DNA of 64,000 bases from contig NC_009356.1 of assembly GCF_000092065.1 (NCBI RefSeq), positions 496,001-560,000 on the forward strand, written 5' to 3'. The position numbers and the translations under genes are program-made. Source of the stretch: Ostreococcus lucimarinus CCE9901 (taxonomy: Eukaryota; Chlorophyta; Mamiellophyceae; Mamiellales; Bathycoccaceae). Shown piece after piece: positions 21,339-31,214 of the stretch. The notes under the pieces were generated by a model. The model ran no database searches. It was not told the origin of the DNA and worked only from the letters and a program-made list of their open reading frames with translations. Numbering within the stretch: position 1 is the stretch's first letter; every line of letters starts with the position of its first letter.

Positions 21339-21729
21339 ATGGATCCGCTTTCCCCTGCGATTACGTTCTTCGACAAAGATGGCAAAGGCCGAACAAGTTA
21401 CATCGGTAGTCTAGTGCCAGATAAGCTGTTTTCTCCGATCCCAGGCCTTTGGTTCACCAACCAAGGCTCAGAGGTAACTCGTTCCAACGAACAAGCAAAA
21501 AACCTTTCGTTAGACAATAAGTCAGGTGTTGGAGCGACTGATGGATGCATACGAGAAGAATCCATATCCAGTACAAAACGAACTATGCGCACTCGCTAGA
21601 GAACTGAACGCGCCCGATTCACAAAAGGTAGGACTGTTTGGGCAATAGACGATAAGCCTTCTCTCACATTTTCAGATCGAGTCATTCTTCCGAAATATGC
21701 ACATGCGTTCGCAGCTTAGCTCTCAGTAA
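21339..21729 (+). CDS. Small homeodomain-like protein (96 residues)
   Basis: Three exons (21339..21473, 21526..21627, 21676..21729), with introns of 52 and 48 nt, join in phase. The C-terminal ~50 residues read as a divergent homeodomain. Helix 1 is VLERLMDAYEKNPYP, where NPYP is the usual loop; helix 2 is ELCALARELNA; helix 3 is QKIESFFRNMHMRSQ, which aligns with QVKVWFQNRRAKxK with one extra residue before it and keeps the invariant Asn in the WFxN position (FFRN). The basic N-terminal arm is missing. Residues 1-45 have no recognised motif. If real, this is a nuclear DNA-binding regulator. Divergent from ArgRS. The splice phase and helix pattern support it, but the protein is short and the match is weak. 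Confidence 0.5.
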
Positions 21730-21902
21730 GCACTGGTCTAAAGATCCTGAGATGAAATAACTACTCCTGGATTACCATATACTTTTTTTTGTAATCACAG
21801 ATCGTGAAAAATTGTATACCAGCCAACTTCAAGCAGCAGCGCATGGAAATTTCATCTAAAAAGTCTATGCGCCAAAATAACTGTGCTCGTGGTGTGCTGC
21901 TG

Positions 21903-23667
21903 TCATACATTTTGTAGCATTAAATCTTGTATATCTCGAAGGAGCTCTTTCACTACTCCTCTATCCGGCAAGCCGTGAGCAAGTCCATATATAGGCGCCT
22001 TGCCTCCGGGAATCTTATCAAGGGTCCGTGATGTTTGAACAGCTTGTTTCAGATCATCAATCAAAGCATCAACAGACGAAATATTCGCTGGAGTTATACA
22101 AAAGTGAAGTGCGCTTGGATTCTGTAAAACAGCAAGTCTCCAACCTTTTGAAGATAATATATCATTGAGCACATAAACGTTGTTTGTTCGATCAGTTGTA
22201 CGCCACGCAACTACCATGGTTGCGTGTCGCCCAATCAGCTCCAAACCGTCCGTATCTGCCACCGCTTTACGGAGCTTAATCGCACTCTCAATTATTTCGT
22301 GTGCTACTCTTGAATATCCTTCGCGCCCCATATGTAACATGGCAGCCCACGTCTGTGCAATTAAACCTCCAGACCGTGAACCAGCAGGGGTTGGAGAAAT
22401 GTAGAGACCTCCTGTCCAGTCAGCAACTGAAGTATACTGAAACTGACGCAATACAGATGTTGAATACAGCACCACCGATGAACCTTTTTGTGCGTAGCCG
22501 TACTTATGCGTGTCTAAACTCATAGATGTAACACCTGCAAGTGAAAAATCAAATTTTGGGACGTGACTCTCAATCTCGCGCCCACTCAAGAACGGTAGGA
22601 TAAAGCCCCCCAAACAAGCATCAACGTGTAAGCAACACCTTTGACCTAGTGCTATATCAGAGAGCTCCTCGATCGGATCTATCACCCCATGAGGGTAAGT
22701 TGGGGCTGATGCGTATATCAAAATTGTCCGACGACTGAGTGCACGTTTTACAGCAGCCACGTTCATTTGACCATGTTCATCTGTGGGAACGCGCACGATG
22801 TTTATTTTGAAATATTCAGCTGCCTTGTACACTGCAGCGTGCGCAGAAACTGACACGATCCTATAAAAACTGTTTGTCATGATCAGCACTATTTATTTTA
22901 TAACTCAAACGTACATTTCTGGTCGAGAGATATGCTTGCTGTAGCACATAAAATCACGAGAAGCCCTGATTGCCGTAAGAATGCTTTCTGTGCCACCTGA
23001 TGTCACAGCACCACAAATTTCTGAATTGCTATCATTCGACACCAACATGCTGGTCATACTGACAACTTCAGACTCCATTCGTGCGACGCTAGGGAACGCA
23101 TCACCATGAAGTGGATTCGTATGGGCGAAATTACAGTACATCGAATTGCAGAGCTCGCGATGGGTGAGCTCCGTTGCGTATACTGTGCCGGTCATTTTTG
23201 AGGTGTGAAACAAGTGCTTACAGTCGTGTCCTTTGAGTTTATCTGCTTGTTTTAGAATCTCATGAATAGATTGACCCTCGCATGGCAAGTCTTGAGTCCT
23301 GTGTACCGGCAAAACTCCTGACTTCAAACCACTTTCAACTTCTGATAGTATTTTCTCTTTAGAACGCGCCACGAGATTCCGCACACCCGGTAGACTTCGC
23401 GCCAATCGAAAGAGCTTCTCCACATCTTGTCTTTGAGTTCTAAGTAATCCGTCGAGGATCTTGCACACGCCCGTAGCGAGAATATAGATCAGGAGTCCAC
23501 AAACCAACAATATTGGACTGACTCCACGTTCAAGGAGCGGAAACAAAGTTTGAAAAAAGTACCCGCACACGTTGACTGTGACGTAACATTAGATGGCATG
23601 AACAGGACGAAGGAAAACTAGGTGGCTTACGATGCAGAACACTTGCGCGAACTACTAAAACTATCAT
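21903..23667 (-). CDS. Sphingosine-1-phosphate lyase
   Basis: PLP-dependent enzyme of the ER that splits sphingoid base phosphates into a fatty aldehyde and phosphoethanolamine, the exit step of sphingolipid breakdown. Three exons (23667..23631, 23575..22915, 22860..21903) join in phase to 551 residues. There is an N-terminal membrane segment (ILLVCGLLIYILATG), then SGGTESILTAIRASRD, the second-exon junction at KHISRPE-M-IVSVSAHAA, HVDACLGGF, and the PLP-lysine motif DTHKYGYAQKGSSVVLY followed by DWTGGLYISPTPAGSRSGG. The short first exon (12 codons) supplies the only ATG; the frame of exon 2 otherwise begins with a GTG. Length and motifs match animal, yeast and plant DPL1. Confidence 0.94.
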
Positions 23668-23947
23668 CGTAGTTGTAGCGGGCCGGCGCCTTCCAGTTAC
23701 ACAGTTACTGTTTCTCAGTTTCAGAGGCGACTGCAAAAGTATGCTTATGTCTACAGCTACATATGATATAGACCCATAGAGTAGTCGTAGGAAAGCTAAA
23801 CCCTCCTTCTCCCACCCCCGAGCGATAGAGGTAGTCGCTATAGGCTAGAGCTAGTACGCCTTCGTTCAGGAAGCTGTATCATTGCACGAAGCAATCAGAC
23901 GCGCAGTTTGTGGAGAGACCTGAAAGCCATCGCGCGCCGTTCTCGAC
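23668..23947. promoter_or_regulatory. Divergent promoter region, S1P lyase / SPT4
   Basis: 280 bases between divergent start codons. It has a CT-rich block (CCCTCCTTCTCCCACCCCC, near 23800-23818). No known element is identified. Confidence 0.35.
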
Positions 23948-24413
23948 ATGGGCGCCAACCGTTCTGCATCTGAGGTCCGAAAGTTGGCTGAAGCTCCGTT
24001 AAACTTTGGCAAGGGCTCCCGCGCTTGTCTTTATTGCAAGCTAGTTCAGACGTACGAGCAGGTAAGTTGCTCACATACATTCGTTGTCTACTGAGTAACT
24101 GGACAATTTAAGTTCATCGACAACGGGTGCGGAAACTGTGTTACTTTGAACATGAAGGGGGACAAGGATCGTGTATCTGAACTAACAACGTCAAATTATT
24201 CTGGGTACGATGATCAGTCGCTTCTCCATTCTACACATTGAATATTCCTCAGGATGGTGTCACTATTAGATGGACGCGCGTCCTGGGTCGGCAAATGGCT
24301 AAGACTAGGTACTTGTGCTGAATGTTGAGACTCTCCTGGCTGATCACGCAACAGATACCTGTGTTCCTGGTTGTTATGCCCTTAGTTTGCATAGTTCTAC
24401 GTCCATTCGATGA
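23948..24413 (+). CDS. Transcription elongation factor SPT4
   Basis: Small zinc-binding partner of SPT5 in the DSIF elongation complex on RNA polymerase II. Four exons (23948..24061, 24113..24204, 24253..24308, 24355..24413) with 46-51 nt introns give 106 residues, the normal family length. The N-terminal zinc ribbon is RACLYCKLVQTYEQF followed by NGCGNCVTLNMK, which supplies the four cysteines. The conserved fold continues through SELTTSNYSG, SLLDGRASWVGKWLRL and the C-terminal VPGCYALSL. No one ORF covers it; only the exon joins recover the protein. Confidence 0.93.
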
Positions 24414-24507
24414 TTTGGATCTTGCTGATTTTGAATCACACTTGTATTCTACATCATCAGCACTCGTATGCGTCACATTTCGATAGCAAGTCTTGGAGAA
24501 CTGCACG

Positions 24508-24545
24508 AGGACACACACACGCACACACGCACATACACACACGGA
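24508..24545. repeat. (AC)n-rich microsatellite
   Basis: An imperfect (AC/CA) dinucleotide run broken by G (acacacacgcacacacgcac) lies between the convergent SPT4 and SufE genes. Simple-sequence DNA; probably variable in length between strains. Confidence 0.85.
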
Positions 24546-24565
24546 CTTGTAGAACTCAGTACGCA

Positions 24566-25311
24566 TCAAATGAAGCTACGCGCTTGCATTTGCATAAGAT
24601 TGAGCATATTAAGGAGTCCATTAGTCCGAGACGGCGTCAGAGCCGTTTTTAAACCTAGTTCCCCAAGGAATTCCGGTTTCACTTCTGCTATGTCTTGTGG
24701 TGAATTTCCACTCAAGCCTTTAATAAGCAGTGCCGCTAAACCTTTCGTGAGCTGAGAATCTGACTCCGCTTCGTAATAGACCAAACCTCCTCTGAAAGAA
24801 GGCACTATCCAAACCTTCATACGCTTAAAAATAGTCATGAAAAAGTGCGTTTAACGCGTACCTGCGACACACACCCCGGAACCTGCAAAAGTATCAGAGT
24901 TGGCCATTCAGTTGTATGCAGTACATACCTTGTAACGATCATCTAGAGCTTCCTGTTGATACGAATATAATTCCGATCGAGAATATCGAAAACGAACTCA
25001 CGGTGGATAATGGCTTCAGGGCCTTTGCCATGAACAAAAGTTGCCGGTATCTTTGCATGGGGTCAGGAACCTAGACGAGCCTGGAAAGTGAACCTGTGAT
25101 AACGTCGAAAGTAACGTGCCCATACCGCTTGAAATGACTGAACCAGCGCTGATAGGCTCTCCGGCATACTTTCGCGGTCTATTGCCTTAACTCTCGTCAA
25201 GTATGTGCGTAAACGTGCGTGTGCCGTATGTCGACACCTAAAGCGAGCGAAATTCGTGTTCGGAGTGGCTGTGGTTTGGTTCGTGCTCACACGTGTCGTC
25301 AACATGGACAT
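24566..25311 (-). CDS. SufE-type cysteine desulfuration protein
   Basis: SufE takes persulfide sulfur from the cysteine desulfurase and passes it to the SUF scaffold for Fe-S cluster assembly, in the plastid (or dually with mitochondria) of plants and algae. Five exons (25311..25126, 25070..25002, 24952..24929, 24882..24862, 24814..24566) join in phase to 182 residues. The motifs are LSALVQSFQA-VPDPMQRYRQLL, then VPGCVSQ-VWIVP, and the C-terminal LTKGLAALLIKGLSGNSPQDI and GLKTALTPSRTNGLLNML. The catalytic cysteine sits alone in a 21-nt exon encoding VPGCVSQ, preceded by a 24-nt exon. The Ser/Thr/Arg-rich first ~50 residues look like a transit peptide. The ATG at 25311 or 25305 starts it. Confidence 0.93.
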
Positions 25312-25519
25312 AGACACCCCTAGTCGCCGGAACAAGCAACGTGGCTATCCAGCACCCGCGTTCGCGCGTGTGTGTGTGGCTGGAATACGGCAGGGAGTGG
25401 GCAGAAAGAACGTTTTAGAAAAACAGATAGGCATCACTTTTCCACAGTATTACAAAAGCGGAGACAACAAAACATTACATTCGTGCGACGGAACGAAGCT
25501 CGTCGCCAGTCTGATGTGG

Positions 25520-27110
25520 CTAAATTCCTTCTTTTTTATTCGAAACGCTTGGGAACATCGTCATCGCCGTTGCTTCGTCGCTCCGTGGAGTATGTGTTTG
25601 CGGCAGACCTGTGGCCGATATCGGTAAATCATGACTCTTCTCAGAGCTCGGTGTGTTCTCCATAATAGAGATCGTCGAGCTCGGGATATCATCTCGTACA
25701 ACCATACTTTGTTGACGACGCAGAGCCGCGACGTGACGCTCATTCTCGTATTGAGATTTATCAAGGCTGGCTGAGAAGCCCTTTTCGCTCTTTTCGCTAA
25801 TATGCTCGACGTCAACACTGACATTACGAGTATTAGTCGAATCACGTGGTACTTCGTGGAAAGGCACACTGGGTTTGCAGGTCATCTTCGACAGGTTTTC
25901 CAAAAGATGTGCTCGAACCCCTTCAAGATATTCGCGAGTATTTTGATTCTCCATGTTGCTCGGTTGGATATGCAGTGTGTGAGTTGGGCCAAAATATTCT
26001 GAGTAGTCGTTTTGTGGCATAGCATCTACCAGTTCTCGATCAAGTAAGCAACCCGTTTCGTATGCCCAGCATCTGGCTACGTTCCGTATCGTGTAACCAC
26101 CGCCCCCAAGTACAAGTAAAGGTACGTTGAACGTAGTCATGTATTTGAGGCACTCTGCGTGACCTTTGATGGACAGATTGAAACAACCCAAACGGTCTCC
26201 AGAAAGAGAGTCTGCCCCAGATTGAAATACAACTGCATCGGGCTGATAGATCTCCATGACTTTTGACATCAACGGCTTGTAGAGAAGCTCGTAGCTTTCA
26301 TCATCTATTCCATCCTTTAGGGGTACGTTGACACTATAGTACTTGCCAGCATGTTGGCCGATGTCCTGCAAGTGCCCAGTCCCTGGGAAATATTCGCCGA
26401 ATTTGTGAAACGAAACCGTCATTACTCTGTCTGTCGTGTAAAACGCTTCTTCAACCCCGTCACCGTGATGAATATCTATATCAATGTACAAAACCCGCTG
26501 ATGTTGCTTGAGTAACTCCAATATCGCAAGTACAATATCGTTAACATAGCAAAACCCACTTGCTTCACTCTTTTTTGCGTGATGAAGCCCGCCAGACCAA
26601 TTTATGACAGTTTCTGATAGTCCATGATTCAAGCGGACAGCCCCTCCAACAGAGCCGCCTGTGTACAGTTGGCAGAAGCGGAACAGTCCGTCAAATACCG
26701 GGCAGTCCTCAGCAACATTGAACCTCTTCAACTGGCGCATGTGTTCATGCTGATTATCAGGGGTGACAAGGCGTAGAAATTCAATGTATTCGTCGCTATG
26801 AAATTGCGTCATGTCATCGGCTTGCGCGGGCGTGGGTTGAAACACCTACACGTGGAGAGTCAAGATCATGGAACACGTGATTTTCAACGGCTAGTCCACC
26901 GCTATCATCGCAACAACGTACCTCCATGTCTTTGTACAAATCGTAGTGTAAGAGCAGATTATGTGTCATTCTCATACGGTGCGGTTTCATTGGATGTCCC
27001 TACGAACGTAACAATCAGAAGCTGTTGCGTGATCCCTCTTCGTTTCTCACCTGTCCGTAGTAGAAGTTTCCCACTTCTTGGTCATAAAAGTATGCAATTT
27101 TCTTCTTCAT
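25520..27110 (-). CDS. Class I histone deacetylase (RPD3/HDAC1 type)
   Basis: Zinc-dependent lysine deacetylase acting in nuclear co-repressor complexes. Exons 27110..27051, 26999..26922 and 26845..25520 join in phase to 487 residues, the size of HDAC1. The protein begins [36 protein letters not shown], typical of class I. The catalytic set is complete: [20 protein letters not shown] (the two His), [17 protein letters not shown] (Asp and His), [12 protein letters not shown] (Asp) and [14 protein letters not shown] (Tyr). The C-terminal ~110 residues are charged, as in other RPD3 proteins. Both introns lie in the first 270 bases. Upstream in-frame codons exist but lack family support. Confidence 0.96.
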
Positions 27111-27385
27111 CGCTGTCCCAGAATGATCCCTACGATATGGCGTTGCGTGTGCGTTCGCTCTCCAGGTTGCGTCCAGTAGTCGCGCGGCTGCGTTTCGCAG
27201 TTCTTCGGGCGAGAACCTTTTCCAGTTTGACTTGCGCGAAGCGCGAAACATAGCTTTCAAATAATCTATATATTGTATCTTTAGAGGCCGCTGACAAATT
27301 CAGCTCCAGTTGGTGTCTACAGTTGCCAGGTCGAGCACGTCGCGCTTCATACGTCGAGTACGCACATTTGTCCTCGTATGGGCCA

Positions 27386-27910
27386 ATGTTGATCGCGCGG
27401 GGTGCATTTTTCGGGTTTGCGGGTGCGACATTTTGTCTAGTACTATCATGTACGTCTACAATCGTGCTTTGATTTGATAACGAAACTTACTAATACTTCT
27501 GACGCCTAGGTTTGGGTGCTGCGTATGGTACGTCGCAAGCTGGGATCGGGCTGTGCAGAGGATCCGCAAAACGTCCGTCCGTCACTATAAAAGCGATAAT
27601 ACCAGTTGCCATGGCTGGTGTTCGAGGGATTTATGGACTAGTTCTGAGCATAATCATCTTAGCAAGTGCTACAAGTGCTGGGGAAAGCTACTCTGAATTC
27701 AGTGGTCTACTGCATCTATGTGCAGGCGTTTGTTGTGGTATGGCGCAGTTCGCGAGCGGAATTACAGTTGGAGTAATCGGTGAGAGCTCAACGCAAGCTA
27801 TTGTCACAAGACCAAGGCTGTTTGCACCCGCCATTTTGATTCTCATTTTCTCCGAAGCTCTTGCACTGTATGGACTGATTTCTGGTATGATTCTTGTGCA
27901 AACTAGCTAG
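27386..27910 (+). CDS. V-type ATPase subunit c (16-kDa proteolipid)
   Basis: Forms the rotating proton-carrying ring of the vacuolar ATPase. Exons 27386..27449 and 27510..27910 around a 60-nt intron (with a TTACTAAT-like branch site) give 154 residues. The junction restores VLSCLGAAYGTSQAGIGL, typical of subunit c helix 1 and loop. Four hydrophobic helices follow, including IPVAMAGVRGIYGLVLSIII and the fourth helix ILIFSEALALYGLISGMIL with the essential proton-binding Glu. The N-terminus is short (MLIARGAFFGFAG); the frame is open upstream without ATG, so a further 5' exon cannot be ruled out. Divergent from HDAC. Confidence 0.92.
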
Positions 27911-28032
27911 CAAAATGAAATGCAGCAGCGCGGCATTATACGGAAGTGCGAGGAAACGCTTTCAACTAAATCACTGCAGACTAGTCGTCCCCTGATCTTG
28001 CATGCTTAGATTCTGCATACTTGACGGCACGT

Positions 28033-29901
28033 CTATTTGCTACTAGACGAAAGCTCTTCACTCAACTCATCTTTACTTATAAAACGTGCCACGGCTGCAA
28101 ATCTTAACAAGCTTGGCGTTGCCCGAAAAAGTGTAGGTGTAAAAATCAGACTTAGGGCTGTAGTTCCGAGGAGTAGAAGATAGAGCTTTCTCTCAACAAG
28201 GTTTGCACCAGAGGCTCTTGAAAGCAAAACGAAAGACAATTCACCCACTTGTGCGAGAGATACCCCAACTGTAAAACTAGTGTACAAATTATACCCGAAC
28301 GCCCGCACTACTACTGCGATCAAAGTTGTCTTAAATATAATTACGGCGAAAACTGACATGACCAGCACGTCCAAGTGTAACCATAGGAAATATGGGTTCA
28401 TGATAAGTCCAATCGATGTTAGAAAAAGCGCCGTAAAGATGTTACGAAAGGGTTCGAGACTATGGAGCGTCTGATCGGCGTAAGGCGTCGCCGACACCGC
28501 GACGCCAGCGACGAAAGCACCCAGTTCCATGGAAAGTCCTAGACGCTCCGAGGCACAGGCTACGATCAAGCAAAACGCAACACCCGTTAATTGATAACTC
28601 TCGTCACTGTGAGCTGCTACGAATCTGAATATTCGTTTAGTGATAATTCCAGAAAGGAGTGTAAATACTAGCACAAATATTATCATCTTCACAACAACGC
28701 CCGCAAAGCTCCAAAGTGTGGAGCCCTGGCTACTAGCAAGAACTGGTATAAGTGCGAACAACAAGCCTATAGTGCAGTCCTGCAAAATCAATGTCCCCAT
28801 TGTGATTTGTCCACAGAGCGTTCGGAGATTGTCTCTTTCTATCAAACACTTACCGACGACAGCTGTCGAACTCACGGAGAGAAAGGCACCGACAAATATT
28901 CCTTCTTTGGCAGATGCACCGGCAAAGTCACTCACTACACCGCAAACGAGCATCGAAAGAAGCATTTGAAGAAACCCACCATATACGGCCACACTTTGCA
29001 CTTGTCGAAGTTTCGTGATGTCAAACTCTAGACCAAGGCCAAACAGAAGAAAAATTATACCAAATTGGGCAAAGGTCTCAACTTGAACTAGTTCTACTAT
29101 CATGCCAAACCCACCAGGACCAACTAGTGAACCCGCAACAAGATAACCGGTGATTAGCGGCTGTTGTAAAAGGGCAAACAAAGAACCACCAGCAGCAGCT
29201 GAGCAGAGCATAATGACAAGGTCATTTATAAGTCTTAAATCTTGTTGTAGTTCCATCGTTCCCCGCTTTGGATTGGATATCACGAACTCGTTGTCGGCGG
29301 CATCGACTAAGCGGTCAACGTCTTCGGAGTTTTCCTTGTTCGCTCCAAACGCACGATCTATATCGCGTTTAACACCGACGAGCTGCGTCAGCAACGTGGT
29401 TTCTCTTCTGTTTGCCTGTTGACTATCTTCTGCCCCCTCCATACTCAACTGTTCCAGAGCTTTTTCTGCCTGGATATGTGTCTTTGTTTCTCCAACTGTT
29501 GCTTCATTTCGTTGTGTTGATACGCTCTCCACAACTTTATGAGATGCGTCGTCCTTCAGGTCTCTGGTGGCATCGTCAGAAGGTTCCGTAGCTACTTCTC
29601 CTCCGCGTGGCCTGTGAAGTCTAATGACAGTCTCCAGTGTTCCGCCTTCACTTCGAACGGTATTACTGAAACTTCTCCCTGCACCAGTTGCTGTTCCATG
29701 TACCGCCGTCTCCTCGTCTTCGAACTCTTTTTGTAAAAGTGTGTTGAATTGGGCCGCGATAGTCTTGTTGAAGACTCGCTCCTTGTCGGTATCCGCGGCA
29801 GCGAGTTCACTGTCCAGCAACTGACGGGCAAACGTACCACGTCCGTGTGCGCACGCCGGAAGCACTAGTACGACGATGAAACACAAACGCCAACATTGCA
29901 T
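28033..29901 (-). CDS. KEA-type K+(Na+)/H+ antiporter, CPA2 family
   Basis: Cation/proton exchanger of endomembranes. From ATG 29901 the protein has 622 residues. It has a signal peptide (MQCWRLCFIVVLVLPACAHG), a ~200-residue acidic, Glu/Thr-rich lumenal region with a coiled coil, then about 12-13 membrane helices with the CPA2 hallmarks (QPLITGYLVAGSLVGPGG, FLLFGLGLEFD, SVSSTAVVGKCL, GTLILQDCTIGL, LGLSMELGAFVAGVAVS). There is no C-terminal nucleotide-binding KTN domain, as in plant KEA4/5/6 of the Golgi and trans-Golgi network and unlike plastid KEA1-3. The frame continues upstream to 30198, but the signal-peptide methionine is the better start. Divergent from TyrA. Confidence 0.92.
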   Translation of the reverse strand: MQCWRLCFIVVLVLPACAHGRGTFARQLLDSELAAADTDKERVFNKTIAAQFNTLLQKEFEDEETAVHGTATGAGRSFSNTVRSEGGTLETVIRLHRPRGGEVATEPSDDATRDLKDDASHKVVESVSTQRNEATVGETKTHIQAEKALEQLSMEGAEDSQQANRRETTLLTQLVGVKRDIDRAFGANKENSEDVDRLVDAADNEFVISNPKRGTMELQQDLRLINDLVIMLCSAAAGGSLFALLQQPLITGYLVAGSLVGPGGFGMIVELVQVETFAQFGIIFLLFGLGLEFDITKLRQVQSVAVYGGFLQMLLSMLVCGVVSDFAGASAKEGIFVGAFLSVSSTAVVGKCLIERDNLRTLCGQITMGTLILQDCTIGLLFALIPVLASSQGSTLWSFAGVVVKMIIFVLVFTLLSGIITKRIFRFVAAHSDESYQLTGVAFCLIVACASERLGLSMELGAFVAGVAVSATPYADQTLHSLEPFRNIFTALFLTSIGLIMNPYFLWLHLDVLVMSVFAVIIFKTTLIAVVVRAFGYNLYTSFTVGVSLAQVGELSFVLLSRASGANLVERKLYLLLLGTTALSLIFTPTLFRATPSLLRFAAVARFISKDELSEELSSSSK

Positions 29902-30231
29902 GCTGCAAGCACGACTGTGCGCAGCGCTCGAGCGTGCAATTATTCCGCGGAAACCTGAACGACACAAGCGATCGTCGAAATTTTCGACTCGGAGACGAAA
30001 GTAGATTTTCCACAGAGAAAAATATAGAGACAAGTGAGCCATTAACATTATACTAGTATAAAATCCGCGAAATATAGCATAATTCCGCGTAATATATGAA
30101 AATCTATATCTACGTGAACCATGATCGCACCCTTTCCTTTCGCAAGAAAACCTTGGTACATTTAGATCATGATATACATCGGCGGCCTTCACACCCACGC
30201 CTTGTGTGAAACATAGGTAATTCTTTTACAC
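29902..30231. promoter_or_regulatory. Divergent promoter region, KEA / TyrA
   Basis: 330 bases, AT-rich in the middle (ATATAGAG, TATACTAGTATAAAA near 30046-30062, the last resembling a TATA box). The KEA frame stays open across most of it, but I read it as 5' leader. No specific factor site can be named. Confidence 0.35.
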
Positions 30232-31197
30232 ATGATCGTACGCTGCCACGGTCCGCCAGCGTCACGTGTATTCTCACGACTTGGACGTATTCGTACGGCT
30301 CGAACGAGGACGGCTTTGAAGGGAGTAAGAGCCTTAGACGCGGCGCAGCCTTTTGACGGCGAGAACAAGCAACGGATGAGGGAACATAAAATAAAGTTGA
30401 AAATTGGCATTATAGGCTTCGGCAACTTCGGGCAATTTCTTTCGAAGCACTTCGTCGATCAAGGACATACAGTGATAGCTACATCGCGAGGCAACTATTC
30501 AGACATAGCCAAAGATCTGCGAGTTAGATTCTACCGAGATGCCGATGACTTTTGTGAGGAGCATCCAGACGTTGTGGTTGTCTGCACGAGTATACTGTCT
30601 ACTGACGCGACTCTGAGGAACTTCCCTCTACAGAGACTCAAAAGAAGTACTCTTTTTTGTGATGTGCTATCAGTGAAACAGTTTCCAAAGCAACTTTTCC
30701 AGCAACTCTTACCACCTGATTTTGATATATTGTGCTTGCACCCGATGTTTGGTCCGGATAGCGGCAAGCACGGTTGGAGAGACTTGCCTCTCGTTTTCGA
30801 TAAGGTTCGAATTGGGACCGAACCTTGCAGAGAAGAACGCTGCGCGAGACTCCTTGGAATTTTTGAGGCTGCTGGCTGTCGAATGGTGGAGATGTCGTGT
30901 GAAGAACATGATCGCCAAGCGGCCTCTTCTCAGTTCATAACCCATACAGTGGGCCGAATGCTCGGTACGATGGAGCTTACAGAAACAACGATTAGCACGA
31001 AGGGTTTTGAATCACTCCTATCACTTGTCGACAATACCTACAACGATTCGTTTGAACTCTATTATGGGTTATTCATGTATAACAAAAATGCAACTGCTGA
31101 GCTTTCTCGACTTGAGCTTGCATTTACAAAAGTGAAGGGTGAGTTATTCGATCGTCTGCATGAACGCATACGAAACGATATATTTGAGGAAAGTTGA
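30232..31197 (+). CDS. Arogenate/prephenate dehydrogenase, plastid (TyrA family)
   Basis: Oxidative decarboxylation of arogenate (or prephenate) in tyrosine synthesis, in the plastid in plants. The single exon gives 321 residues. The first ~55 residues are Arg/Ala-rich (RVFSRLGRIRTARTRTALKG), fitting a transit peptide. The NAD(P)-binding Rossmann loop is IGIIGFGNFGQF, followed by HTVIATSRGNY. The catalytic-site motifs are LHPMFGPDSGKHGW and ASSQFITHTVGRML, which are those of plant arogenate dehydrogenases. The product ends 17 bases before the convergent IleRS stop codon. Confidence 0.92.
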   Translation: MIVRCHGPPASRVFSRLGRIRTARTRTALKGVRALDAAQPFDGENKQRMREHKIKLKIGIIGFGNFGQFLSKHFVDQGHTVIATSRGNYSDIAKDLRVRFYRDADDFCEEHPDVVVVCTSILSTDATLRNFPLQRLKRSTLFCDVLSVKQFPKQLFQQLLPPDFDILCLHPMFGPDSGKHGWRDLPLVFDKVRIGTEPCREERCARLLGIFEAAGCRMVEMSCEEHDRQAASSQFITHTVGRMLGTMELTETTISTKGFESLLSLVDNTYNDSFELYYGLFMYNKNATAELSRLELAFTKVKGELFDRLHERIRNDIFEES

Positions 31198-31214
31198 GAG
31201 GATTTGCATATTAT

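Noticed and set aside
24468-24755. ORF across the (AC)n repeat with a THTHTR peptide
   Set aside because: Simple-sequence translation, antisense to SufE.
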